DNA of 64,000 bases from Solimicrobium sp040544425 (GTDB taxonomy: Bacteria > Pseudomonadota > Gammaproteobacteria > Burkholderiales > Burkholderiaceae_D), in assembly GCA_040544425.1 (NCBI GenBank), contig JBEONO010000006.1, positions 124,001 through 188,000 on the forward strand, given 5' to 3'. The position numbers and the translations under genes were made by a program. The notes under the pieces were generated by a model, which saw only the letters and a program-made list of their open reading frames with translations, was not told where the DNA came from and did no database searches. Each line of letters opens with the position of its first letter. Position 1 is the first letter of the stretch. This document shows, piece after piece, positions 19,058-27,952 of this stretch.

Positions 19058-20296
19058 CTAAATTGGTTTTTTAACATGCGCAAAATGTTTCATTGTGACT
19101 AACAAAGCCATGCCCTGCGCGACCGATGCCAAAAAAAATGGCGCGCCCAACAGCAGATCGCCTTTGGGGAAGTGTCCGACCTGAGCAAACAGTGAAGTGC
19201 CGATCAGCGTGGCCGCAACGCTCATCACACTCCCCAGTGAAGCCAATGAACCCATTACAGAGCCCTGCGATCTGGCATCGACCGATTTGGAAAAAATCGC
19301 CTGAATGGCTGGCGTCGCGGCATAACCCATGATATTGCACGGAATGAGCAGATACATCATCCAACCCTGTTGTGCCAGGCCGTAACACAACAGGACCAGA
19401 CAAGACGAGCTCAATCCAATGATAGCCGTGCGTGCCTCACCTAATCGCTTGATTACCCCGCCGAGTAACACGCCCTGCATGATCACGCTGCACACTCCAA
19501 CCAAAAATAGCGCAATGCCATTTTGCAATGGCGTCCACCCAAACCGCAATTCAGTCGACAACACCCAGGTCGTTTGCATGGTGAATTGCGCAAACAGGCT
19601 GAAGCCCATGGCCCATACCAGGGCGCCGACATTTTTCAGATGCGACAAACCTAATAAATTACTGAATGGATTGGCGCGTGAATATGAAAAAACATGGCGA
19701 TTTACCAGCGGCAGCGATTCCGGCAGGGCGAACAAACCATAACTGAAATTGCACAACGAGACGATCGCTGCCAGATAAAACGGGTACTGATAATGTGTTT
19801 CACCCAATAAGCCACCCAGCATTGGTCCGCAAATAAAACCCAGTCCAAACATTGCGCCAATTTTCCCCATCGCTTTACCGCGGTTTTCCGGTGTCGATAC
19901 GTCCGCCATATAAGCGTTAGCCACCGCGATGTTCCCGGCGGTCATGCCGCCCATGGCGCGAATGATCAATAACCACAGCAATGAAGTTGCCTGAGTCATC
20001 AGGAAAAAATTAATGCCCAGTCCCAGCACACAAAGCAACAGCACAGGACGACGGCCGAAGCGATCACTCAAGGCACCAAGCAAAGGCGCGCAAAAAAATT
20101 GCATGATGGCGTAAGCGGCAACAATCGCACCATACCAATAGGCTTGCAGATCCGGCTGCGGTGCGAAAATGGAAACCAGTCGGGGCAGGACGGGAATGAT
20201 CAGTCCAATACCGAGAATGTCGAGAAATACAGTCAACAATACAAAGCGGCTACTTATGATCAGCTGCGCTGGCTGCGGTTTGAGATCCGATGTCAT
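19058..20296 (-). CDS. TCR/Tet-family MFS drug exporter-like protein
   Basis: 412-residue inner-membrane transporter with about 12 predicted helices. The MFS loop 2-3 signature GALSDRFGRRPVLL follows helix 2, and the helix-5 region (GLGFICGPMLGGLLG) matches the antiporter motif C pattern. The sequence resembles the TetA-type proton-coupled exporters (FLDILGIGLIIPVLP at helix 1). That family includes tetracycline pumps, but many chromosomal members have other or unknown substrates, so resistance cannot be inferred. It diverges from the next gene over a 118-base gap. Confidence 0.88.
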   Translation of the reverse strand: MTSDLKPQPAQLIISSRFVLLTVFLDILGIGLIIPVLPRLVSIFAPQPDLQAYWYGAIVAAYAIMQFFCAPLLGALSDRFGRRPVLLLCVLGLGINFFLMTQATSLLWLLIIRAMGGMTAGNIAVANAYMADVSTPENRGKAMGKIGAMFGLGFICGPMLGGLLGETHYQYPFYLAAIVSLCNFSYGLFALPESLPLVNRHVFSYSRANPFSNLLGLSHLKNVGALVWAMGFSLFAQFTMQTTWVLSTELRFGWTPLQNGIALFLVGVCSVIMQGVLLGGVIKRLGEARTAIIGLSSSCLVLLCYGLAQQGWMMYLLIPCNIMGYAATPAIQAIFSKSVDARSQGSVMGSLASLGSVMSVAATLIGTSLFAQVGHFPKGDLLLGAPFFLASVAQGMALLVTMKHFAHVKKPI

Positions 20297-20414
20297 GGTG
20301 CGGTTTTAGTTAACAGTAAGGTGCCGGGCATTATAAAGCACTGAGCCTGGTTCGCATGGACATCTGTTTAGGTATGTCTATAATGGCTTCACTTTTTGAT
20401 CCTGTCTGAAAGAC

Positions 20415-20945
20415 ATGCCGATACCATCCAGATTTCGCTCGATAATTTGCATCAGTGCGATTTTTCTTTTGCACCTGGCAATCGTCACGATGCTGAACTT
20501 CAACCGCTCGCAGCCACAAGCCGGTCAGACCAAAGTCAGCACACTCTGGATCGTAGCTGAAACAAAATTACCACCGCCGACTGCGCGATCCAAACCGACA
20601 TCCCGCCTGCCCAGGAAAGCGCAAAATCTGTCAGGCACGCCAGCACCCATTGCTGTAGAAGCGGACAAACCTTCGGAGACGATAACGATTTCCAATCAGG
20701 ATTCAGCACCCCGGCTGGACTTGGATGCATTGCGCGCCGAAGCAGTACAACATGAAATGACCAGAAAAAAATCGGCTATCGAGTTAGCGCAGAAAACGAG
20801 AAATCACAGTTTTGAAGCTCAGGTGGAGGCAGCGACAAACAAGGCCCAACACAGTGACTGCCGCAGTGCATACGCCGGAGCAGGATTATTTGCCCCGCTG
20901 GTAATTGCGGCTGACTTAATTCGAGACAAAGGTTGCCAGTTTTGA
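20415..20945 (+). CDS. Membrane-anchored proline-rich protein, TonB-like layout
   Basis: 176 residues with one N-terminal membrane helix (about residues 8-27) followed by a Pro/Ser/Lys-rich periplasmic stretch. The C-terminus is short, with two cysteines (HSDCRSAYAGAGLFAPLVIAADLIRDKGCQF). The layout recalls TonB N-termini, but the usual TonB C-terminal fold is absent. The Cys pair flanking a hydrophobic segment is probably a small disulfide-stabilised module. Function unknown. It stands alone between an MFS gene and a convergent membrane protein gene. Confidence 0.7.
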   Translation: MPIPSRFRSIICISAIFLLHLAIVTMLNFNRSQPQAGQTKVSTLWIVAETKLPPPTARSKPTSRLPRKAQNLSGTPAPIAVEADKPSETITISNQDSAPRLDLDALRAEAVQHEMTRKKSAIELAQKTRNHSFEAQVEAATNKAQHSDCRSAYAGAGLFAPLVIAADLIRDKGCQF

Positions 20946-21060
20946 TGAAAGCATGGCTTTTTTATTTTGATAATGACATCCCAGCACATGACAACCCATC
21001 GGATTGAAAAAAATTGATCAGATGGAGGCTTTGACGACTCTGTCAAAATAACCTTATCTG

Positions 21061-22707
21061 CTAAGGAATCCTTGCTGGACCGCCACGACCGGCTACGTAT
21101 TCCGATGGATGGGAAAATCGTCGGACTGCACCGTAGGTGCTTCTCATTTTTAGAAAATCTTGTTGGAACGGTGCCGGACAAACTACTTTACTGGCAGTGT
21201 TAAACATATACCTCTTTTCTGTGCCATACGATTGGTCCATTACAATGCCAGCCCGTCTAAAGCAAATCAGCCACGGACCAACATGGGATGACATACCCTG
21301 TCCCGGTTCGATCACGCCAATAATATCGGCCTCTTCAAAATAATGACCGCTGTCGGCGATGAAGTAGTTGACTGGAAATGTTTCGAAATAGGGCAACCCG
21401 CGGTCGGCTGACATCGCCTGATAATAAGCGACGTTGTTCACCAAACCTTCAGTATGAAAAAATTGATAGGCGTTACCCAGAAAGAAGCCGAAAGAGCCAG
21501 CCCGGTCGCCCATGGCAAACATGCTGCCAGCTGGGATCTTGCTCGTATGAATATACTCAGCCAGCTCGACATTTTTGGTGCCAAATGTTTCCTCCACAGG
21601 TTTGCGCGAATAGGCAGCCAACATAACTTTTGCCTGTTCCAGCACAAAGTTGCCAGCCACCTGCACCATGGATTTGCCCATAATCAGCACAACCAAACCG
21701 AGGCAAATCACTTTTTTCAGAGTGGTCTCACGATCTGTCAAACTTGCATTGAGCTGGTGTACGATTTCCAGCAGCAGGTAATATGCCAGCATCATTATCG
21801 GCCAGAAGTACCATCCCCAGACCGGCCAACCGGAATTGAGCGCGTAGTATGCTGCGTAGATCCAGATCGTACAAAACAGCGTGGTGACTTCTTTACCGTA
21901 GCGGATCGCTTTCAACCTGAAACCGGCATGGATCACCAAAAGAATGAGCGCAAGATAGAGCGGCCGTTTCAATCTTTCCAGATAGGTCAGCGGAATCAGA
22001 TAATTTTCGCCTCGGACATTGCCGACCGCTTTCGACAGACCTGAAATTGGAACCGGCACGCCGAAATAAACAAAATTGATCACCAGATACGCGATTACCA
22101 CCGAACCGATAATCAGATAGTGTTTAAGGAACCGCAGCCCGTTCCGGTTTTTAAAATATTGGTACACGTCACTGGCGACAATAAAGGCAAGCGAATCGAT
22201 TCTGGTTAAAAACAGAGCCACACCGATGACCGCCTTGCTGATCCAGTTATTCGCTGTGAAATACCCAATGACCAGTATTGGCATGAGAGAAGACTCCATG
22301 CCATCCAGCGACACGTAGGGGTAACAAAATATGACCAGCACCGCAGGGAAGCAGCACCCATATTTTTTTTTGGACAGCCAGGCAAAAGCCAGTGCACAGC
22401 CAAAGGTCAGGCAATAAACCTGTGCCACCTGACTGGCTGGGCTGATACCTGACAGCCAGGCGCTAGCAGAAAGTATCATCAACCAGATCGGTTGATAGCC
22501 ATTGGTGTGAAAGGGTGGCATATACTGGCTGCCCAGTCCCTGCGACAGATTTCTTGCCAGTCCGAGGTAATAATAACTGTCGTCGTAAATGAAATCGACC
22601 CAGTACATGGCAGGGTAGCCCAAGATAATCGCCAGACCGTTGGCAAACAACAGCACCAGTACCAACACCGACACGATATCGGCATATTTCCAAAGTTTGT
22701 TAAGCAT
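21061..22707 (-). CDS. Multi-spanning GT-C-type membrane glycosyltransferase-like protein
   Basis: 548 residues from the ATG at 22707 (a TTG three codons upstream is possible; neither has a clear ribosome site). About ten hydrophobic segments are followed by a soluble C-terminal domain. The first periplasmic loop has DDSYYYLGLARNLSQGLGS with an acidic pair near the membrane, the pattern of GT-C lipid-linked sugar transferases. The C-terminal part (MFAMGDRAGSFGFFLGNAYQ) resembles the extracytoplasmic domain of such proteins. Donor and acceptor are unknown, and no O-antigen or lipid A genes are adjacent. Confidence 0.65.
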   Translation of the reverse strand: MLNKLWKYADIVSVLVLVLLFANGLAIILGYPAMYWVDFIYDDSYYYLGLARNLSQGLGSQYMPPFHTNGYQPIWLMILSASAWLSGISPASQVAQVYCLTFGCALAFAWLSKKKYGCCFPAVLVIFCYPYVSLDGMESSLMPILVIGYFTANNWISKAVIGVALFLTRIDSLAFIVASDVYQYFKNRNGLRFLKHYLIIGSVVIAYLVINFVYFGVPVPISGLSKAVGNVRGENYLIPLTYLERLKRPLYLALILLVIHAGFRLKAIRYGKEVTTLFCTIWIYAAYYALNSGWPVWGWYFWPIMMLAYYLLLEIVHQLNASLTDRETTLKKVICLGLVVLIMGKSMVQVAGNFVLEQAKVMLAAYSRKPVEETFGTKNVELAEYIHTSKIPAGSMFAMGDRAGSFGFFLGNAYQFFHTEGLVNNVAYYQAMSADRGLPYFETFPVNYFIADSGHYFEEADIIGVIEPGQGMSSHVGPWLICFRRAGIVMDQSYGTEKRYMFNTASKVVCPAPFQQDFLKMRSTYGAVRRFSHPSEYVAGRGGPARIP

Positions 22708-22871
22708 GGCGAACAATCAATTCAATTAGGTAAATTTCAGATGTCGCCGTGACGTAGATTCACTGGCGTCGTGCTTCAGGTCGGCAATGACAGCCCTGGT
22801 CGAAAAAGACGCGCTGGAGCCCATGCCAAAATTCATCACTGCGCGAGTCTACTTGACTAATTAACTCCCGT

Positions 22872-23489
22872 CTATGCCTTGTTTAGGTCATTCTGCTCAC
22901 CGGTCGACATCGTCACATTGCGCAAAGATCCTCGCAACAAATCAATCGCGACATGTTCAAACTCGGACGCCAAACTGGATTTCATCTGCAATTGCATCGT
23001 TACTACATCGGTGTAGCTTACCGCGAGTACCTGCACTGCAAACTGGTCGCACAGGCGCCGCAACTGCGATTCATCAGAAAACTGGACCACGAAGCTGCGA
23101 CTGCACATCGCCTCCACCGCAACCAGCTCGGCCAGTTTGCTGGCATCTGAAATCGCCTGTCCGTAAGCGCGCGCCAGTCCGCCTGCACCCAGTTTGATCC
23201 CGCCCCAATAACGCACAACCACGGCCAGCACATTGGTCATTTGCTTATGCACCAGCACGTTATACATCGGGCGCGCCGCGGTGCCGGATGGTTCGCCATC
23301 ATCATCCATGCCGGAATCGCCTGCGCAGATCAACACCCAGCAGATGTGCACGGCACCGGGATGCTGCACACGCAATTCGGCCAGCTTCTCCTTGGCCTCA
23401 ACGCGGGTTGAGACCGGGTAAAGCTGGCCGATAAAACGACTTTTCCTGATTTCGATTTCAGTGCCTACCGGCGCTACCAACTGATACAT
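22872..23489 (-). CDS. yigZ: YigZ/IMPACT family protein
   Basis: 205 residues. The N-terminal IMPACT (UPF0029) domain has KSRFIGQLYPVST, the signature DDDGEPSGTAARPMYNVL and the VVRYWGGIKLGAGGLARAYG stretch. A C-terminal ferredoxin-like UPF0029-C domain follows. The family is related to eukaryotic IMPACT, which affects translational control; the bacterial role is poorly defined. The ATG lies four bases after the ettA stop, so the two are probably co-translated, which fits a translation-linked role. Confidence 0.9.
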   Translation of the reverse strand: MYQLVAPVGTEIEIRKSRFIGQLYPVSTRVEAKEKLAELRVQHPGAVHICWVLICAGDSGMDDDGEPSGTAARPMYNVLVHKQMTNVLAVVVRYWGGIKLGAGGLARAYGQAISDASKLAELVAVEAMCSRSFVVQFSDESQLRRLCDQFAVQVLAVSYTDVVTMQLQMKSSLASEFEHVAIDLLRGSLRNVTMSTGEQNDLNKA

Positions 23490-23493
23490 GCGC

Positions 23494-25161
23494 TCAGGTA
23501 GTCAATGGCTTGTAGCGTATCCGTTTTGGTTTGGCACCCTCTTCTCCCAGACGTTTTTTCTTGTCGGCTTCGTACTCCTGATAATTACCGTCGAAAAACG
23601 AGACCTGCGAATCACCTTCAAACGCCAGGATGTGGGTCGCGATACGATCCAGGAACCAGCGATCATGGGAAATCACCATCACGCTACCGGCAAATTCAAG
23701 CAAGGCATCTTCCAGCGCCCGCAGCGTTTCGACGTCCAGATCGTTGGACGGTTCATCGAGCAGCAACACGTTCCCGCCCTGCAGCAGGGTTTTGGCCAAA
23801 TGCAGACGGCCACGTTCACCACCGGACAGATTGCCGACGATCTTCTGCTGATCGCCACCTTTGAAATTGAATCTGCCCAGATAAGCGCGTGACGGCATTT
23901 CAAATCGCCCGACCGTCAAAATATCGGCACCACCACACACGTCTTCAAATACCGTCTTGGTATTGCCCAGATCTTCCCGGCTCTGATCCACCAGCGAGAC
24001 CCTGGCGGTTTGACCCAGGACCACTTCGCCGCTGTCAGGCTGCTGGCGGCCGACCACCATATTGAACAGCGTCGACTTACCGGCGCCGTTTGGACCGATG
24101 ATGCCGACGATGGCACCGGCAGGAATCACGAAACTCAGGTTGTCGATTAACAGCCGATCGCCAAATGATTTGCTCACGTTCTTGAATTCAATCACGTCAT
24201 TACCCAGACGTTCGGCGACCGGAATGAAAATCTCCTGCGTTTCATTGCGCTTCTGGTATTCGTGTTCCGACAATTCATTAAAGCGGGCCAGACGCGCCTT
24301 GCTCTTGGCCTGACGTGCTTTCGGATTCTGGCGCGACCATTCCAATTCCTTTTGCAGGGATTTTTGACGCGCCGATTCAGTCGCTTCTTCCTGTTTCAGA
24401 CGCGCCTGTTTTTGATCCAGCCATGAGCTGTAATTCCCCTTCCATGGAATACCATGGCCGCGATCCAGTTCCAGTATCCATTCGGCCGCATTGTCGAGGA
24501 AATAGCGATCATGGGTGATCGCTACGACGGTGCCGGGGAAACGCAATAAAAACTGCTCCAGCCAATCGACTGATTCGGCGTCCAGATGGTTGGTCGGCTC
24601 ATCGAGCAGCAGCATGTCCGGCTTGGACAACAGCAGGCGGCACAAGGCGACCCGGCGCTTTTCTCCGCCCGACAATACGCCGATTTTTGCGTCCCAGGGT
24701 GGTAAGCGCAACGCGTCCGCCGCCATTTCCAGTTGCAGCTCGACATTGTCGCCAGCCGAGGTGGAGATTATCGCTTCCAGCCTTGCCTGCTCGTTGGCCA
24801 GCGCATCGAAGTCAGCATCTTCTTCGGCATACGCCGCATACACGGCTTCCAGTTTAGCCTTGGCTTCAAACACTTCACCCAGCGCACTTTCGACCGCTTC
24901 GCGCACCGTTTGCTCCGGATCCAATTGCGGCTCTTGCGGCAGATAACCGATATTCAAATTCGGCATCGGAATTGCCTCACCCTGAATATCTTTATCAATA
25001 CCGGCCATGATTTTCAGCAAAGTGGATTTACCGGAGCCATTCAAACCCAGCACGCCGATTTTGGCCCCCGGGAAAAATGACAGCGAGATATCTTTCAAAA
25101 TCTGCCGCTTGGGCGGAACAATTTTTCCGACCTTATTCATGGTGAATACATAATTTGCCAT
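23494..25161 (-). CDS. ettA: Energy-dependent translational throttle protein EttA (ABC-F)
   Basis: 555-residue ABC-F protein with two ATP-binding domains and no membrane segments. Walker A motifs are GLNGSGKS (near residue 40) and GPNGAGKS (near 360). The signatures LSGGEKRRVALCRLL and LSGGERGRLHLAKTL are each followed by a DEP(T/S)N(H/D)LD Walker B. The arm and linker regions match EttA, which binds the ribosomal E site and gates the first elongation step according to ATP/ADP ratio. It lies in a same-strand run: wHTH-ATPase gene, 14 bases, ettA, 4 bases, yigZ. Confidence 0.95.
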   Translation of the reverse strand: MANYVFTMNKVGKIVPPKRQILKDISLSFFPGAKIGVLGLNGSGKSTLLKIMAGIDKDIQGEAIPMPNLNIGYLPQEPQLDPEQTVREAVESALGEVFEAKAKLEAVYAAYAEEDADFDALANEQARLEAIISTSAGDNVELQLEMAADALRLPPWDAKIGVLSGGEKRRVALCRLLLSKPDMLLLDEPTNHLDAESVDWLEQFLLRFPGTVVAITHDRYFLDNAAEWILELDRGHGIPWKGNYSSWLDQKQARLKQEEATESARQKSLQKELEWSRQNPKARQAKSKARLARFNELSEHEYQKRNETQEIFIPVAERLGNDVIEFKNVSKSFGDRLLIDNLSFVIPAGAIVGIIGPNGAGKSTLFNMVVGRQQPDSGEVVLGQTARVSLVDQSREDLGNTKTVFEDVCGGADILTVGRFEMPSRAYLGRFNFKGGDQQKIVGNLSGGERGRLHLAKTLLQGGNVLLLDEPSNDLDVETLRALEDALLEFAGSVMVISHDRWFLDRIATHILAFEGDSQVSFFDGNYQEYEADKKKRLGEEGAKPKRIRYKPLTT

Positions 25162-25175
25162 ACGCGCTGTTCCTC

Positions 25176-25862
25176 TTAGTTGATATCGTGATTGAGTGTC
25201 AGACTCATGATCACCGTCGTACCTTGTTCAAATAATTCATCGTCGTCCGAATCTGCTGCCAGCTCTTCCGGAAAATGCAAACCGTTTGCTTCAATCTGAA
25301 AATAATCAAACTGTCCCGCCAGCACCGTAATCGAGCGATTCGGATGCACACTCATCTGAGCGTTCAGCAATTCTGTTGCCGTACTCATTTCCGGATGTTC
25401 GGGTGCGATTTTTTTAAAAATACCAATCCCATTATCCTGCAAAGTCATTTCGATATTATTCATCGACAGTTCGGCGATGACATGCAGCGTGCTGCCGCGC
25501 GAGTGGGCCGACGCATTGTTCGCGATCGCCACAAATCCGGCATGAATTAAGGCCTGCTGATTCTTCGTCAGACCGGCCTGGAAAAAGGGAGCGAAATCGC
25601 GTTGCCAGATTTGCTCTTCATCCAGCAGGGGCAGGCTGTAACTGTGCATGATTTCAATATCCGACGACAGCTCAAACAGCGGACGATTCACCGGCCCCGA
25701 GCGCTTGATCAGCCCGGAAGTCTCCAGCTTTTTTATCGTTGCCGATGCCGTACTGCCACTGACTTGATAGCGATGTGCCAATGCCTTGATCAGATCGTGC
25801 GAATGTGAGTGAATCATCGTTGAAACCCAGGCCTTGGCTTCATCCAGATCAATTTTGGGCAT
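25176..25862 (-). CDS. Winged-helix protein fused to a GHKL-type ATPase domain
   Basis: 228 residues. Residues about 15-75 form a winged helix (HDLIKALAHRYQVSGSTASATIKKLETSGLIKRSG). The rest resembles the small ATPase domain of anti-sigma/STAS-like systems: an N-box-like ANNASAHS, a G1 box LQDNGIGIFKKI and a C-terminal GTTVIMSLTL strand. In proteins of this type that I know, the segment after LLNAQMS would read like RHSGEGIFFTSR and contain the G2 ATP lid; here it is NRSITVLAGQFDYF with no GxG. A C-terminal STAS-like domain often present is missing. It may bind DNA and sense a nucleotide weakly or not at all. It is first in line before ettA and diverges from a diguanylate cyclase gene. Confidence 0.65.
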   Translation of the reverse strand: MPKIDLDEAKAWVSTMIHSHSHDLIKALAHRYQVSGSTASATIKKLETSGLIKRSGPVNRPLFELSSDIEIMHSYSLPLLDEEQIWQRDFAPFFQAGLTKNQQALIHAGFVAIANNASAHSRGSTLHVIAELSMNNIEMTLQDNGIGIFKKIAPEHPEMSTATELLNAQMSVHPNRSITVLAGQFDYFQIEANGLHFPEELAADSDDDELFEQGTTVIMSLTLNHDIN

Positions 25863-26234
25863 AGTGAGCTCCAGTCAGGAAGGACAGGATTGTAACGTTT
25901 TTGCTGGCAGGACAGGCAACTTTAACGGAAGCAATGTCAAATTTTGCAAGTAGTCACCACGCAATTTCCAGTCCTGATGTAGGTTAAAGTCGACAAAATT
26001 TGTCAGACAAAACTGGCATATTATTTGCTAATCAAAAGCTACATGGAACAGCAGTCAAATTTCGTTCATTTACTGTGTGAAAATCTACAAAATTATCAAA
26101 AAACAATTTAATTTTTCAGATTTCTTGGCTAATCTTAAATTTACTACAAATATTTGCCATAAGTAATTTGTGACTTGTAAACAAAGATTTACAGCCTTTA
26201 TCCAAGGTGCAATAGCACATGAACCGGAGCCAGG
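25863..26234. other. 372-bp AT-rich divergent intergenic region
   Basis: This lies between the wHTH-ATPase gene (leftward) and the diguanylate cyclase gene (rightward) and has no gene. It contains the palindrome GACAAAATTTGTC at 25992-26004 and a sigma-54-type promoter match at 26014-26029. Bases 26030-26234 would be a roughly 195-base leader in which I see no known riboswitch. Confidence 0.7.
26014..26029 (+). promoter_or_regulatory. Candidate sigma-54 (-24/-12) promoter
   Basis: TGGCATATTATTTGCT matches the consensus TGGCACG-N4-TTGCW at the invariant GG and GC, with exactly the required spacing. Transcription would start near 26040, giving a roughly 195-base leader for the cyclase gene. 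The palindrome immediately upstream (25992-26004) is closer than a usual enhancer site. Confidence 0.5.
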
Positions 26235-27947
26235 ATGACTAATTCGTCGTTACGCAGGCAGTTACTGATCACGATTATCGTGCTGATGCTGTTCGTGTCA
26301 TCGACGATAATCTGGGTCTCGATACAGGCTGGCACGGACGCGGTCAATCACATGACCCAGCGCGTTATGCTGAACATGATTGAGCGGATCGGCAACGACA
26401 ATGAAAACCAGCTCAATGAAGCGATCCGGGCCATCGAAACGATTGCGCCAAATTCCAGTGACTTGTCGCAAAAGCAAAATTTTCCAACTGATATGGCAAC
26501 GCTGGAGCAGCGTTTATGGTTCGCCGGCAATCTTTACCAACAGACCACTGACTTCGTTTATTTCGCTGGACCGGACGGCCGCTTCATTGGTTTGCATCGC
26601 GCCGGAACGGGGCAAATCGATCTGTTCCTGCGCAACCCGGAAGACTCGCAGCGTGTGCAATACACCGTCCAAAAACCGGGAGACCGGGGTCGGCCGACTG
26701 GCACCAGCAACTACGACGCGCGCAGTCGACCCTGGTATATCGAGGCGATCAGTCACGACAAGCCGGTCTGGTCCGACATTTACAGCAGTTACACTGACCA
26801 CCAGCCGGCGATCACGCTGGCCAAGGCGATCTATCAACCGGACCAGCGTCTGGCTGGTGTCGTTGCGACGGACATCTTGCTGAAAACACTGTCGGACCAT
26901 CTGCATCTCATGCATATCAGCGATCACAGCATTGCCTATATCGTCGACTCCAAAGGATATATCGTTGCCAGCTCGGCCAGTGACTACCCCGGTTATGTAC
27001 TGGCTTCGACAATGGCGGACCCATTAATCCGACAGTCATATCTGCATGCTGTCAAAGGCCAGTTCGACGGGTCGGGTACCAACCTCGCGTCCACCAAAAC
27101 CTGTTTAATCGATGACGAAAAAGTTGATGTCGCCTACGCCCGGTTAGGGAACAAGTTCGGGCTGCAATGGACCTCGGTGGTCGCGGTACCGCGCTCCGAT
27201 TTTATGGCAGGCATCAATCGCAGCGTGTTGCAAAGTGTTGTGATCGTAGTGATGTTCATCATCGTCGCGCTGCTGGTCGGACTGAAAGCGATCGAACACA
27301 TGCTGCGCGATATCCGCCAGCTCACTTCTGCCGCAATCAAACTTGGCAACGGTGAACCACTGCCCCGTTTGCACATTCATCGCAAGGACGAGATCGGCAA
27401 CCTGGTCAAGACCTTTATCGAGATGGAAAACAAATTGCGCTTTGATCGTTTGACGCAAGTAAACAATCGCGACTTTTTGATGGCGCAAATCGACTTTCTG
27501 CAGCGCCACGCCGCCAAAAACCCGGCAGAAAAAGTCAATTTCACTTTACTGTTTCTGGACCTGGACAAATTTAAGGCAATCAATGATGGCTATGGCCACG
27601 CGGCCGGAGACCAGTTACTGATCGTGATCGCGGCGCGTCTCAAAGCCGCGGTGCGCGATACCGACACTGTGGCCCGATACGGCGGCGACGAATTCGTTGT
27701 GCTGTTAAATGGCACCAGCACCACGATCGATATCCAAACCACCGTGGCCAAGATCCACTCGCTGGTAGAAAAACCGATAGCGCTGTCAGAGCAGATCGTG
27801 TCAGTGCGCGTTTCGGTGGGATGGGCAATTTTCCCCACGGAGGGGCTGACCTATACCAAGCTGATCGAGATTGCCGACGCGCGCATGTTCTGCAGCAAAA
27901 AAGAAAATAATGATGTGTGCCTGCGACTGGTCGACAACATTAATTGA
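26235..27947 (+). CDS. Membrane-bound diguanylate cyclase (Cache-HAMP-GGDEF)
   Basis: 570 residues. One N-terminal helix is followed by a periplasmic double-Cache sensor (about 40-340), including DGRFIGLHRAGTG and the SRPWYIEAISHDKPVWSDIYSSYTD stretch typical of small-molecule sensing. A second membrane helix (VVIVVMFIIVALLVGL), a HAMP segment and a C-terminal GGDEF domain follow. The active site RYGGDEF is intact near residue 482, and an inhibitory I-site RDTD sits five residues before it. It should therefore make c-di-GMP and be product-inhibited. It is convergent with a GGDEF-EAL gene; the two stops are 5 bases apart. Confidence 0.92.
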   Translation: MTNSSLRRQLLITIIVLMLFVSSTIIWVSIQAGTDAVNHMTQRVMLNMIERIGNDNENQLNEAIRAIETIAPNSSDLSQKQNFPTDMATLEQRLWFAGNLYQQTTDFVYFAGPDGRFIGLHRAGTGQIDLFLRNPEDSQRVQYTVQKPGDRGRPTGTSNYDARSRPWYIEAISHDKPVWSDIYSSYTDHQPAITLAKAIYQPDQRLAGVVATDILLKTLSDHLHLMHISDHSIAYIVDSKGYIVASSASDYPGYVLASTMADPLIRQSYLHAVKGQFDGSGTNLASTKTCLIDDEKVDVAYARLGNKFGLQWTSVVAVPRSDFMAGINRSVLQSVVIVVMFIIVALLVGLKAIEHMLRDIRQLTSAAIKLGNGEPLPRLHIHRKDEIGNLVKTFIEMENKLRFDRLTQVNNRDFLMAQIDFLQRHAAKNPAEKVNFTLLFLDLDKFKAINDGYGHAAGDQLLIVIAARLKAAVRDTDTVARYGGDEFVVLLNGTSTTIDIQTTVAKIHSLVEKPIALSEQIVSVRVSVGWAIFPTEGLTYTKLIEIADARMFCSKKENNDVCLRLVDNIN

Positions 27948-27952
27948 CCAGC

